64,000 nucleotides of DNA from Peptococcaceae bacterium (GTDB lineage Bacteria > Bacillota > Dehalobacteriia > UBA4068 > JAAVYR01): positions 1 to 64,000 of the forward strand of contig JAAVYR010000003.1 of the NCBI GenBank assembly GCA_022791255.1. The letters are read 5' to 3'. Shown here piece after piece: positions 9,654 through 19,253 of this stretch. The notes beneath the pieces were generated by a model that made no database searches, was not told where the DNA came from, and was given only the letters and a program-made list of their open reading frames with translations. The position numbers and the translations under genes were made by a program. The number at the start of each line of letters is the position of its first letter. Positions within the stretch are counted from its first letter, which is position 1.

Positions 9654-11480
9654 TTACTTAAGTTCTATCGGTTCTATCGGCTCCAATTGACTGCTGATTT
9701 TCTGCCAATATGCTTTTTCCATCGTTCCCGAGATTTTCGTACCTTCTGCCGTATATTCTAAGGAATTTACCGTCCCATAACGATGAATTTCATCTAATAA
9801 TGCCCCTGCCTGAAAAGGAACGCAGACAGAAAATGCAACCGTCTGCAAAGAAAGCATTGCCTCTATTTTTGCCAGTAACGCCTCTAGGCCTTGTTTTTCT
9901 AGGACAGAAATAGCCATACTCTCTGGGAAGATGGTTAATAACCGCGCTAAACCTTGTTCCTCCGGCAACAAATCAATTTTATTGACCACGGTAAGGATTT
10001 TCTTATCCGCAACGCCTAATTCCTTTAATAGGCCCAACACCACTTCTGCCTGGCCTTCTACTCCTTCGCTTGCTCCATCTACCACATGGAGTAATAGGTC
10101 TGCGTCTAAAGACTCTTCCAGTGTGGCACGAAAAGCCGCAATCAGATGATGGGGCAGTTTACGGATAAACCCTACCGTATCAGTAAGCAAACACTCTTTG
10201 CCACTAGGCAAAGGCAGTAGCCGCGTTGTGGTATCCAGCGTTGCAAAAAGCTGATTTTCCACCATGACCGCTGCGTCTGTTAATACATTCAACAAAGAGG
10301 ACTTGCCCACATTGGTATAGCCTACCAATGCCACAAGAGGGATATTTTGCTTATTGCGCCGCTGTCGATGCAGATTTCTGGTTTTAACAATCTCCTGCAA
10401 ACGCGCCTCCAAATCCCGTATTTTCCGTTTAATTGCGCGCTTATCTGTTTCCAGCTTGGTTTCCCCGGGGCCTCTAGTACCGATGCCCCCACCTAGACGG
10501 GAAAGGGCCAATCCTTGCCCCTGCAGCCGCGGCAAGGCATATTTTAGCTGCGCCAGCTCTACCTGGATTTTCCCTTCATTGCTCTGGGCCCGTTGAGCAA
10601 AAATATCTAAGATAAGGGAAGAACGGTCAATGATTTTACAACCAATCGCCGCCTCTAAATTCCGCTGCTGCACCGGAGATAAATCATCATTAAAGATAAC
10701 CACTTCTGCTGGATTATTTTGCAGTATTTGTTTGATTTCTTCTAGCTTACCGCGGCCCACATAGGTAGCCGCCACTGCATGACGGCACCGCTGCCGAACC
10801 ATACCGATAACCTCTACGCCAGCAGTTTTAGCTAATTCTGCCAGCTCCGCCACACTATAAGCATAAGACACCTCGTCTTCTGTTTCCGTCTGCACCGCTA
10901 CTAAAAGAGCTCGTTCTTGTCCCGCTTCTGTTTGGTATCCTGTCACTGCCGATAAAGATTCTTCGATTTCTGTGAGATACCCTCGGAAGTCAACAACCGC
11001 AAAATCTGCCCAGCTGTTATACAGGAAAGAACTATTATCTGTTAAAGCACCGCCCCAAGCAAGACCAATATTGGTAACACCGCCATCACTGTCTACACCT
11101 ATAGCCACCATAGCGTCTAACTGCAATTGCTCCAGAGCTGATAAATCCATTTGGCTTAATGCACCATTGTCACTGGGATGGGTATGAATGCAGCGAATAC
11201 CAGAAAGCCGATGTTCTCCCCGCCGCCGACCTAAATCAGGCAAAGACACATTACGGCAATCACCTACTGCTACGAATACCACTTGTCCCTGACGGTTTAA
11301 GTAGACCGCTACTTCTCTCTTGATTTTGGCTGTCACAGCAGCCATCACCGCTACAGTCTCATATGATGCCATACTGGTATCTGCCGCTCTGTCATCATAT
11401 AGGGCTGCCAGCTGCTGCAGCACATAACGGCTAATGCCGTTTTTATTACCAAATATGGTTTTGCTTTTTGCGTATTCCAT
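9654..11480 (-). CDS. hflX: GTPase HflX with long N-terminal extension
   Basis: GRGKLEEI, FNDDLSPVQQRNLE, SRLGGGIGTRGPGETKLE, GYTNVGKSSLLN, DTVGFIRKLPHHL. About 200 aa precede the canonical HflX core. Confidence 0.97.
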   Translation of the reverse strand: MEYAKSKTIFGNKNGISRYVLQQLAALYDDRAADTSMASYETVAVMAAVTAKIKREVAVYLNRQGQVVFVAVGDCRNVSLPDLGRRRGEHRLSGIRCIHTHPSDNGALSQMDLSALEQLQLDAMVAIGVDSDGGVTNIGLAWGGALTDNSSFLYNSWADFAVVDFRGYLTEIEESLSAVTGYQTEAGQERALLVAVQTETEDEVSYAYSVAELAELAKTAGVEVIGMVRQRCRHAVAATYVGRGKLEEIKQILQNNPAEVVIFNDDLSPVQQRNLEAAIGCKIIDRSSLILDIFAQRAQSNEGKIQVELAQLKYALPRLQGQGLALSRLGGGIGTRGPGETKLETDKRAIKRKIRDLEARLQEIVKTRNLHRQRRNKQNIPLVALVGYTNVGKSSLLNVLTDAAVMVENQLFATLDTTTRLLPLPSGKECLLTDTVGFIRKLPHHLIAAFRATLEESLDADLLLHVVDGASEGVEGQAEVVLGLLKELGVADKKILTVVNKIDLLPEEQGLARLLTIFPESMAISVLEKQGLEALLAKIEAMLSLQTVAFSVCVPFQAGALLDEIHRYGTVNSLEYTAEGTKISGTMEKAYWQKISSQLEPIEPIELK

Positions 11481-11674
11481 GGCTTACCCCTTAAAAAAAT
11501 TATATTATTTTTATTTTACCATATTTCTTGGAGAAAATAAAAATTTCTCTCTTTTCCCATTTTTTGCTTTTCTTTTTTCTTTCTTTTTGTTAAAATAAAC
11601 ATCCGTCTCGCTAAAACCCTCTCTTTTTCCTATTTCATACAGCTACACAAAGCTACACAAAGGAGGTTTTCGTT

Positions 11675-12346
11675 ATGCTACAAATCAATCAATGGATGGC
11701 AGATTTTCAAAAAGTTATCCTTTCAGCCTTTCCAGGAAGAATTATTTTCCTAGGTCTGCAAGGAAGCTACGCCAGAGAAGAAGCCACCCCAACAAGCGAT
11801 ATTGATGTAGTGGTTATTTTTGACACCCTATCTATGGAGGATTTAGCCATCTATAACCAACGCATCAGCACCATGCCGCATCGAGACAAAGTCTGCGGTT
11901 TTCTCTCCGGTAAAGCAGAACTCCTCAACTGGGAAAAATCCGACTTATTCCAATTTTATCATGATACCATCGCCTTCTATGGCAATCTAGATTTTCTTTT
12001 ACCCTCTATCCAAAAGGAGCAGGTCCAACAAGCCATCTTGATTGGTGCCTGCAATCTTTACCATAGCTGCTGTCACAATATCTTACATGAAAAAAGCACA
12101 GATATTCTTAAAGCTCTTTATAAGCAAGCTATTTTCACTCTACAAGCAAAATATTATTTTGACCAAGGTATCTACCTCAGACAAAAAGAAACACTAAATC
12201 ATGCCCTATCCGGTGCAGATAAAAAGATAATGGAAAATTACTTTTCCATAAGAACAGCTGATAACCTACCTTCTGAACAATTCCTAACTTATTCGGAAAC
12301 ACTCTTCACATGGTCCTCTCATTTAATCAATCAATATCACATTTAA
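11675..12346 (+). CDS. Nucleotidyltransferase-fold protein
   Basis: Pol-beta-type motif GLQGSYAREEATPTSDIDVVVIF; RBS aaaggagg upstream; the only credible plus-strand CDS in the window. Confidence 0.85.
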   Translation: MLQINQWMADFQKVILSAFPGRIIFLGLQGSYAREEATPTSDIDVVVIFDTLSMEDLAIYNQRISTMPHRDKVCGFLSGKAELLNWEKSDLFQFYHDTIAFYGNLDFLLPSIQKEQVQQAILIGACNLYHSCCHNILHEKSTDILKALYKQAIFTLQAKYYFDQGIYLRQKETLNHALSGADKKIMENYFSIRTADNLPSEQFLTYSETLFTWSSHLINQYHI

Positions 12347-12350
12347 CCAA

Positions 12351-12382
12351 AAAACCACTGTCCTGCAAAAGACAGTGGTTTT
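12351..12382. terminator. Bidirectional terminator between convergent genes
   Basis: aaaaccactgtc / gacagtggtttt 12-bp stem, 8-nt loop, between the + nucleotidyltransferase and the - ZIP gene. Confidence 0.88.
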
Positions 12383-12384
12383 GA

Positions 12385-13122
12385 TTATACCGTTTCTAAA
12401 AATAAAAATAAGAGAACCCCAACAGCAATGCCCACATTGGCCCAGTGGTTAGACTTTTCTCTTGCTTCCGGTAAGAGCTCGTCCACTACGATGTAGAGGA
12501 TGGCCCCTGCCGCAATGCCAATCATCCAAGCCACAAATACAGCAGAAATGCCGGCAAAGAAAAGGCCAAGAACTGTCCCCAAAAGAGTGGTCAACCCCAC
12601 CCCTGCTGTCAGCAGGATAATCTTTGGTTTCGTCACCCCTGCTAGCTGCAGCGGCATGGCAATGCCAATACCAGCTGGGATATTATGGAGGGCGATAGCC
12701 AAGGCCAGCATCAGGCCAAATGTCCCTTCTGTTTCAAAGCTAGCCCCCAAAAGCATCCCCTCTGGAATATTGTGGAGACAAATACCGCAGGCAATCATGA
12801 GACCAGTCTTTAAGTAGCTATCACAATGTTGGGCATGGTCATGATGATGATCGCAATCTTTCGAATGGCCCATAGCTACATCCATAGCATACATGGCAAT
12901 GCCGCCAAGGAGAAAACCAATAGCAGTGCAGAAAAAACCATGCATTTCCACTGCTTCCGGTAGCATTCCCAAGACGGAAAGCGCCAACATCACCCCGGCT
13001 GCAAATCCTAACACCACAGACATAGCTTTATCCGAAATACTCCGAAAAAGCACAGAAATGGCGCCGCCCAGAGCAGTAGTAAGACCAGTAAACAGACTGA
13101 CCCATATTGCAAATGTATTCAC
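12385..13122 (-). CDS. ZIP family metal transporter
   Basis: HNIPEGMLLG and HNIPAGIGIAM ZIP motifs; His-rich loop HSKDCDHHHDHAQHCD. Confidence 0.93.
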   Translation of the reverse strand: MNTFAIWVSLFTGLTTALGGAISVLFRSISDKAMSVVLGFAAGVMLALSVLGMLPEAVEMHGFFCTAIGFLLGGIAMYAMDVAMGHSKDCDHHHDHAQHCDSYLKTGLMIACGICLHNIPEGMLLGASFETEGTFGLMLALAIALHNIPAGIGIAMPLQLAGVTKPKIILLTAGVGLTTLLGTVLGLFFAGISAVFVAWMIGIAAGAILYIVVDELLPEAREKSNHWANVGIAVGVLLFLFLETV

Positions 13123-13143
13123 ATCAACACTCTTTTCTCATTT

Positions 13144-15243
13144 CTAGTTTTGCAGCAAATCTAAGCTACCTACAAGGGCTGGTAAAGCTACGATTTTTGT
13201 AAGCAACGACAATCTGTTATTGCGAATAGCCGCATCCTCCGCCATGACCATAACCGCTTCAAAGAAACTATCAATAGCCGGTGCAAGAGAAGCCACCTGG
13301 GCTAAGACGCCTTGATAATCCCCATTTTCTACACAAGTAGCAACTGCTGCCTCTACCTGCAGGATAGCTGCATATAATGTTTTTTCTGCTACATCAGAAA
13401 GCAGCCCTTCCTTGATTTCCTGTTGTTCCACAGGGTTTGCCTTTACCAAGTTAGCCGCCCGCTTAAAGCCACCCATCAAGTGAGCAAATTGTTCCGTCTT
13501 TTGGAAAGTTGCGATAGCATCTGCCTTCAGTTTCGTCTGATACAAATCATCAGGCATGGTTGCTGTCACACTATGAATGACATCAATGGCAATGCCATTG
13601 TCAGATAAGATGTTTTCCAAGCGCTGTTCAAAGAATAAGGCCGTATCAGCTAACACCTTATCTTTATCCACATGGATACCCAGCTGGCCAGCAAATAAAT
13701 CACAAGCAACGCCTGCTAGCCCTTGAATAGAGATAGGCAATTGTTTCTGAATAATAATTTGGCTAATCCCTGTAGCCTGCCGTCTTAGAGCAAATGGGTC
13801 CTGACTACCGGTAGGAATAAGCCCAATAGCAAACATGCCTACAATGCTGTCGATTTTATCTGCAATGGCCGCAATCATACCAATTTTGCTTTCCGGAAGA
13901 GCGTCGCCAGCAAAACGAGGCAGGTAGTGTTCACGGATGGCCTGAGATACCTCCCTATCTTCTCCAGCCTTTTGTCCGTAATATTCACCCATAATCCCTT
14001 GCAATTCTGGAAATTCGTAAACCATATTGCTGACTAAGTCTGCTTTCAAGAGGAACATGGCCCGTTGTAATTTTTCTAGTTGCGCGATATCTAAGCCTAA
14101 TTCTTTTCCCAGGTATGCCCCAATTTCTGTCGTCCGCTCCATCTTCTGGTAGATGGTACCCAACTTTTCATGGAAGACAATATTACGTAATTTCTCTACA
14201 TTATCATCTAAGGATTTTTCTAAATCCTCTTTCCAGAAAAACTCTGCGTCAGAAAGCCGCGCCCGCAATACCTTTTCATTACCAGCAGCAACTGTTTCAA
14301 TGTGTTCTGCCACCCCGTTACGCACGGTGATAAATTTATTGATCAGCTTGCCATCTTCGCCATAAACAGGAAAATACCGTTGATGTTCCCGCATAGGCGT
14401 GATAATCACTTCTGGCGGCAGGAGCAGATAACTTTCATCAAAGTTCCCCACCAAAGCAGTAGGATATTCCAGAAGATAGGTTACTTCTTCCAGGAGTTCT
14501 TCATCTTCTTTTACTACCCCATGGCAGCTTTTTGCCACTTCTTGGATTTGTTTCCAGATAATATTTTTCCGTTCTTCCTGGTCAACGATAACAAAGTTTT
14601 CCCGCATGATTTCCTGATATTTGAGGGGACAAGTGATTTCCACATGATCAGTAGAGAGGAAACGATGACCACGGCTGTATTTTCCCGCCTTTACACCAGC
14701 TATCTCAATGGGCAAAATATCACTGCCCCATAAAGCCACAATCCAACGGATAGGGCGAGCAAAGCGCATATCTAAGTCAGCCCAACGCATCGGCTTTGGA
14801 AAATAAATCTTTTGCACACAATCCATGAGCATTTGGGGTAATAAGGCAGCAGTCGCCTTCCCTTCGCTATGCTTCATAGCATACACATAAGGCACCCCGT
14901 TTAATTCCTTCACAAATACATCGGAAGAAGCTACCCCTTGCCCCTTGCAGAAGCCTTCTAATGCTTTAGAAGGCTTGCCTTCTGCATCATAAGCGCTCTT
15001 TTCGGCTGGTCCTTTTACTTCTACAGAAATATCTTCCTGCATCGTATCTAAATCCTGCACCAACAGAGCAAACCGTCTAGGCGTCCCCCAAACTTTTAAG
15101 TCGCTATAAGCAAGTCTTGCTTCGGCTAATCCTTTAGAAATCATTTCTTTGATTTGACTGCAAGCAGAGTCCATGAAACGCACTGGGATTTCTTCGGTAC
15201 CGATTTCAAATAATAAATTGCGTTTTTCTTTTGCTGTTGTCAT
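13144..15243 (-). CDS. glyS: Glycine--tRNA ligase beta subunit
   Basis: LLFEIGTEEIPVRFM N-terminus; directly downstream of glyQ. Confidence 0.97.
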   Translation of the reverse strand: MTTAKEKRNLLFEIGTEEIPVRFMDSACSQIKEMISKGLAEARLAYSDLKVWGTPRRFALLVQDLDTMQEDISVEVKGPAEKSAYDAEGKPSKALEGFCKGQGVASSDVFVKELNGVPYVYAMKHSEGKATAALLPQMLMDCVQKIYFPKPMRWADLDMRFARPIRWIVALWGSDILPIEIAGVKAGKYSRGHRFLSTDHVEITCPLKYQEIMRENFVIVDQEERKNIIWKQIQEVAKSCHGVVKEDEELLEEVTYLLEYPTALVGNFDESYLLLPPEVIITPMREHQRYFPVYGEDGKLINKFITVRNGVAEHIETVAAGNEKVLRARLSDAEFFWKEDLEKSLDDNVEKLRNIVFHEKLGTIYQKMERTTEIGAYLGKELGLDIAQLEKLQRAMFLLKADLVSNMVYEFPELQGIMGEYYGQKAGEDREVSQAIREHYLPRFAGDALPESKIGMIAAIADKIDSIVGMFAIGLIPTGSQDPFALRRQATGISQIIIQKQLPISIQGLAGVACDLFAGQLGIHVDKDKVLADTALFFEQRLENILSDNGIAIDVIHSVTATMPDDLYQTKLKADAIATFQKTEQFAHLMGGFKRAANLVKANPVEQQEIKEGLLSDVAEKTLYAAILQVEAAVATCVENGDYQGVLAQVASLAPAIDSFFEAVMVMAEDAAIRNNRLSLLTKIVALPALVGSLDLLQN

Positions 15244-15244
15244 C

Positions 15245-16162
15245 TTATTTCACCTCTTTCGGCAAATCCAAGCCCATTGCTTTCCGCTTCGCTGCATCTT
15301 TGATTAAAGGATAACCTAGCCGCTCCCGTTGCTCCACATAGCCCTGAGCACAGACTTTCGCCAAATGCCGCACTCGGCCGATAAAGCTTTGCCGTTCTGT
15401 GACGCTGATAGCGCCTCTGGCATCTAACAAGTTAAAGGTATGGGAACATTTCAACGCATAGTCGTAAGCAGGCTGCACTAATCCCTTATCTACCACCCGC
15501 AAAGCTTCCTTTTCATACATATTAAATAACTGGAAGAGCATATCTGTGTCTGCTTCCGTAAAGTTATAATTGGAATAATCCACTTCATTTTGATGGAATA
15601 CATCGCCGTAAGAGATACCGTCTACCCACTCAATATCATAAACGCTATCCACTTTTTGGATGAACATGGCAAGACGCTCAATACCATAAGTTACTTCACC
15701 GCAAACAGGCTTACAGTCGATGCCGCCGCATTGTTGGAAATAAGTAAACTGCGTTACTTCCATACCATCGAGCCACACTTCCCAGCCTAAGCCCCATGCA
15801 CCGAGAGTTGGCGACTCCCAGTTATCCTCTACAAAGCGGATATCATGCTCTTCTGTGCGAATGCCTAACGCTTCTAGGCTAGCAAGATATAATTCCTGGA
15901 TATTATCGGGAGACGGCTTCAAAATCACCTGATATTGATAATAATGCTGTAAACGGTTAGGGTTTTCCCCATAACGGCCATCAGCAGGCCGACGAGAAGG
16001 CTCTACATAAGCCACATGCCAGGGCTCCGGCCCTAAGGCCCGCAGGAAGGTAGCAGGGTTCATCGTACCTGCCCCTTTTTCAATATCATAAGGTTGCAGA
16101 ATAATGCAGCCAGCCTCTCCCCAAAATTTATTTAGGGTCAAAATCATTTCTTGAAAATTCAT
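15245..16162 (-). CDS. glyQ: Glycine--tRNA ligase alpha subunit
   Basis: [58 protein letters not shown]; start set at MNFQEM. Confidence 0.97.
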   Translation of the reverse strand: MNFQEMILTLNKFWGEAGCIILQPYDIEKGAGTMNPATFLRALGPEPWHVAYVEPSRRPADGRYGENPNRLQHYYQYQVILKPSPDNIQELYLASLEALGIRTEEHDIRFVEDNWESPTLGAWGLGWEVWLDGMEVTQFTYFQQCGGIDCKPVCGEVTYGIERLAMFIQKVDSVYDIEWVDGISYGDVFHQNEVDYSNYNFTEADTDMLFQLFNMYEKEALRVVDKGLVQPAYDYALKCSHTFNLLDARGAISVTERQSFIGRVRHLAKVCAQGYVEQRERLGYPLIKDAAKRKAMGLDLPKEVK

Positions 16163-16279
16163 CGTATCCCTCCAAAACAAAGCCACTTTCCCTTTACAAA
16201 GCAAGAAAAGGAAACGGCCTAATACCTGATATTCTCCGTATTCACTGGATAGCTAAATTACCTTTAAGTCTTACATTTA

Positions 16280-16308
16280 ATAATAACAAACTCCCAGGAT
16301 ACTGTCAA
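16280..16308 (-). promoter_or_regulatory. Predicted sigma-A promoter for glyQS
   Basis: Minus strand TTGACA-N17-TATTAT, about 120 nt upstream of glyQ. Confidence 0.75.
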
Positions 16309-16340
16309 TTATTCCCTAGAAAAACCTGCCCGCAAACACA

Positions 16341-16383
16341 TAAGTAAGTAGGTAGATAATAGATAGATATAGATATAGATAAG
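16341..16383. repeat. Low-complexity GATA/TAAG-type tandem repeat
   Basis: taagtaagtaggtagataatagatagatatagatatagataag. Confidence 0.8.
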
Positions 16384-16386
16384 AAA

Positions 16387-16421
16387 AGCCCCTTTCCCTG
16401 GAATACAGCAGGAAAGAGGCT
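16387..16421 (-). terminator. Rho-independent terminator downstream of the DUF4342 gene
   Basis: agcccctttcc / ggaaagaggct stem (one wobble), T-rich tract on the minus strand. Confidence 0.7.
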
Positions 16422-16461
16422 CATCTCTGTTTTTTATCGATTTGATACTATTCGTCTTGTA

Positions 16462-16974
16462 CTATTGGTCACTACTTTGACTACCAGATTGATTACTATT
16501 TTGTTCAGCCATATTAGCTAATTCCATCACAAAATTGTGGTCAGAAGAAAAAGTATTTCTGCGTTCTCCTTTTTTCTCTTCCTTCTTACCAGTAGGAGCC
16601 GCACCATTTACGGCGATTTCTAAGTTTACATCATTTAAGAGAGCCGCGATACTCCCGACCGCACCAATCAGCGCAAAGCGAGGCAAAAGACAAGTCGCCG
16701 CCACACCTAAGATACCGGCAGCAGCAGGAATTTCTCCGATTTTTTCATCATCTTTCATGATTTGGATTTTTGTCTCTTTTGTCTTTTCTACCATTTGACT
16801 AATACCAAAATAGTTTTTGGGGCGTTGTTCTTTTTCTATGGCAATGATGGCCCGAATAACATCTTTATCATTCTTTAAAAGTGTTTCATAAGCCTCCCCA
16901 TAGGAAACACCTGTACGGCGCGTTACTGCATCCAGGTCTTTCAGCATTCCATCCAGTTCTTCCATGTTTCTCAC
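16462..16974 (-). CDS. UBA-like / DUF4342-type protein
   Basis: N-terminal UBA-like helical segment (VSYGEAYETLLKNDKDVIRAIIAIEKEQ), then IQIMKDDEKIGEIPAAAGILGVAATCLLPRFALIGAVGSIAALLNDVNLEI; family assigned from memory. Confidence 0.7.
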   Translation of the reverse strand: MRNMEELDGMLKDLDAVTRRTGVSYGEAYETLLKNDKDVIRAIIAIEKEQRPKNYFGISQMVEKTKETKIQIMKDDEKIGEIPAAAGILGVAATCLLPRFALIGAVGSIAALLNDVNLEIAVNGAAPTGKKEEKKGERRNTFSSDHNFVMELANMAEQNSNQSGSQSSDQ

Positions 16975-17021
16975 TCCAGACTATCCTTCTTTTTCTTTAG
17001 TAATACCCCAAAGTGAAGAAA

Positions 17022-17064
17022 TTATTCATTACGGTCATTCTGCGAAACAGGAGCCCCAAAGAAG
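17022..17064. repeat. Degenerate copy of the intergenic CATTAC-GTCAT-CTG hairpin repeat
   Basis: aaattattcattacggtcattctgcg resembles aaattactcattactgtcatcctgag at 42967-42992; the 3' half is poorly conserved. Confidence 0.45.
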
Positions 17065-17075
17065 CTTTTCATGAT

Positions 17076-17834
17076 TTAACCATCTATTTCTGGTAATAAC
17101 TGCTGCAAAAGTCCTTTCGCCCTGCTAAATAATTCAATATGATATTGCAGATAAACGCTTAAAGCCTGCTCCATTTCAGATTTTGCTGTTTTATTGATTT
17201 TTAAGTTAGGGAGTTGGGTCAGCGGCACTTGCAAGAGCTTTTCCATCATCAGTACCGTACCTGCATGGATCACAGGCAAAGAAGCGCCACTACCGCAGCT
17301 GCCACAAAGAATACCTCCTTTTACAGGAGAAAGGACAAAGCTGCTGTTTTGCACCCGTCTTCGACAATTGACACAACCGCCCAAATAGGGTCGGTACCCC
17401 AAAATACTCAAAAGCCGCAACTCAAAAAAACGCGCTGTCAGCTCTATATCCTGTCCTAATTCTAACAAAACCAATGCCGCCTGGAGCAGGTAATATAAGT
17501 CCGCATGGACTTTGTTTTCTTCTGTTGCCAACTGCACCAATTCCAAAAGATAAGAACCATAAGCAATTTTTCCTAAATCATCCCGCAAACCTAAATAAGG
17601 ATTAATAATCGCGCTTTGGGTAATCATAGATAAACCTTTCCCCGGAAGCACTGCAAACTCACTGCAGGTAAAAGGCTGCACTGCCCCACGCAGACTACTT
17701 TTTACTTTCCGAGCACCTTTGGCAATGGCAGAAAACTTCCCTCGCTCTTTGCTATAAACCGTTACCAAAAGGTCCGTTTCACTATATTCCCTTGTCCTAA
17801 GTACGATACCTTCTACATTGCTGGTGCTTGCCAT
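17076..17834 (-). CDS. recO: DNA repair protein RecO
   Basis: EGIVLRTREYSETDLLVTVYSKERGKFSAIAKGARK; zinc-finger-like CVNCRRR...CGSCG. Confidence 0.95.
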   Translation of the reverse strand: MASTSNVEGIVLRTREYSETDLLVTVYSKERGKFSAIAKGARKVKSSLRGAVQPFTCSEFAVLPGKGLSMITQSAIINPYLGLRDDLGKIAYGSYLLELVQLATEENKVHADLYYLLQAALVLLELGQDIELTARFFELRLLSILGYRPYLGGCVNCRRRVQNSSFVLSPVKGGILCGSCGSGASLPVIHAGTVLMMEKLLQVPLTQLPNLKINKTAKSEMEQALSVYLQYHIELFSRAKGLLQQLLPEIDG

Positions 17835-17846
17835 AAGCTTACCCTC

Positions 17847-18740
17847 TTATTTTCGATGATCAAAGCCAAAGTTGCGCAGGCTGATTTCATTATCCCGCCA
17901 ATCCGAACGAACCTTTACCCGCAACTCTAAAAAGACTTTCCCCTCTAATAAATCTTCAATATCTACCCGAGCCTTGCTGCCAATATCCCGCAGCATTTGC
18001 CCCTTTTTCCCGATAATGATACCCTTTTGAGAGTCTCGCTCCACATAGATGACTGCTTCTACATAAAAATTACCGTTTTCTCGTGCCTGTACAGCTGTTA
18101 CTTCTACTGCTACCGCATGAGGCACTTCCTCTCTGGTAAGATAGAGCACCTTTTCCCGGATTAGCTCTGCAATGATAGCCCGTTCTGGCTGGTCAGTTAC
18201 CATATCCTCCGGATAATATTGAGGCCCTTCCGGTAAATATTCCTGTATCAGGTTTAACAAACGGTCTACATTGGTCCCCGCAACAGCAGAGATAGGGATA
18301 ATCTCCCGAAAATCCATTTTGTCTTTATACAAGTCAATAATCGGCAAAATATCCCCAGCAGACAGCAAATCTATTTTATTGATGAGCAAAAATACCGGAC
18401 ATTTCCGGTCTTTGATTTGATTAATGATAAATTGTTCCCCACTGCCAAAAGTAGAGGTCCCATCAATGAGATAAAGAATTACATCCACATCCTCCATAGC
18501 AGCAGTAGCTTCGCCTACCATATATTCTCCTAGCTTATGTTTGGGTTTATGGATACCTGGCGTATCGGTAAAGACAATCTGCATTTCTTCCGTGGTATAA
18601 AGCCCTAAGATTTTCTGCCGCGTCGTTTGGGGCTTATCAGAAGAAATAGCGATTTTCTGTTTTAAGATATGGTTCATCAAAGAAGATTTTCCTACATTCG
18701 GTCTGCCAATAATACTGACAAAGCCTGATTTATACCCCAC
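17847..18740 (-). CDS. era: GTPase Era
   Basis: KSGFVSIIGRPNVGKSSLMN, DTPGIHKPKHKLGEYM, NKIDLL, C-terminal KH domain IIIGKKGQMLRDIGSKAR. Confidence 0.98.
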   Translation of the reverse strand: MGYKSGFVSIIGRPNVGKSSLMNHILKQKIAISSDKPQTTRQKILGLYTTEEMQIVFTDTPGIHKPKHKLGEYMVGEATAAMEDVDVILYLIDGTSTFGSGEQFIINQIKDRKCPVFLLINKIDLLSAGDILPIIDLYKDKMDFREIIPISAVAGTNVDRLLNLIQEYLPEGPQYYPEDMVTDQPERAIIAELIREKVLYLTREEVPHAVAVEVTAVQARENGNFYVEAVIYVERDSQKGIIIGKKGQMLRDIGSKARVDIEDLLEGKVFLELRVKVRSDWRDNEISLRNFGFDHRK

Positions 18741-18776
18741 AAATAATCCCTCTCTTATCTTTTATTTTGATATGTA

Positions 18777-19253
18777 TTATCGAGTAAAGCCAAGGGCAGC
18801 AAGAGCAGCCTCCTGTTTCCCCAGCATGACAGTTTCCTCTTCTGGCGTCTGATGGTCATACCCTAGAAGATGTAATAGACCATGACTAAAGAGGAAGAGG
18901 ACTTCCCGTTCTTTGCTATGGCCATATTCTTCACTCTGGGCGTCAGACTTCTCAGTAGAGATGATAATATCTCCCAACAGGTGTGGCTCTCCCGCTTCCG
19001 CAGATATCAGCACATCTGCTTCGTCCACCGTCTCATCCATAGCAAAGGAAAGTACATCCGTAGGCCGGTCTATTCCACGATATTCTTTATTTAGGCTATG
19101 GATTTCCTCGTTATTGGTAAAGTATAGACTAATTTCCATTTTCTCTATTTCTGCTGCAGGATAGTCCTCAGCCTCAAGAATTTTTTGAGCGGTTTTGTAA
19201 TAATTCGTTAGCATTATCTCCGAGGAGTGCCATGTCGACTCCCTGCTGTCCAT
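18777..19253 (-). CDS. ybeY: Endoribonuclease YbeY
   Basis: YRGIDRPTDVLSFAM and HGLLHLLGYDH metal site. Start ambiguous (ORF track 19307; MDSRES 19253; MLTNYY 19214). Confidence 0.93.
   Translation of the reverse strand: MDSRESTWHSSEIMLTNYYKTAQKILEAEDYPAAEIEKMEISLYFTNNEEIHSLNKEYRGIDRPTDVLSFAMDETVDEADVLISAEAGEPHLLGDIIISTEKSDAQSEEYGHSKEREVLFLFSHGLLHLLGYDHQTPEEETVMLGKQEAALAALGFTR

Noticed and set aside
12841-12870. atgatgatgatcg-type run in the ZIP gene considered as a repeat element
   Set aside because: It encodes the His-rich metal-binding loop of the transporter.
15590-15790. Plus-strand ORF antisense to glyQ
   Set aside because: Antisense shadow ORF without supporting motifs.
16341-16383. 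GATA-type short tandem repeat considered as a CRISPR or regulatory repeat
   Set aside because: Repeat unit of 4-6 nt without spacers; low-complexity sequence in an intergenic gap.
16163-16460. Possible glycyl T-box or glycine riboswitch upstream of glyQ
   Set aside because: No GGTGGNACC-like T-box motif or plausible antiterminator seen; only a standard promoter and a terminator of the upstream gene.
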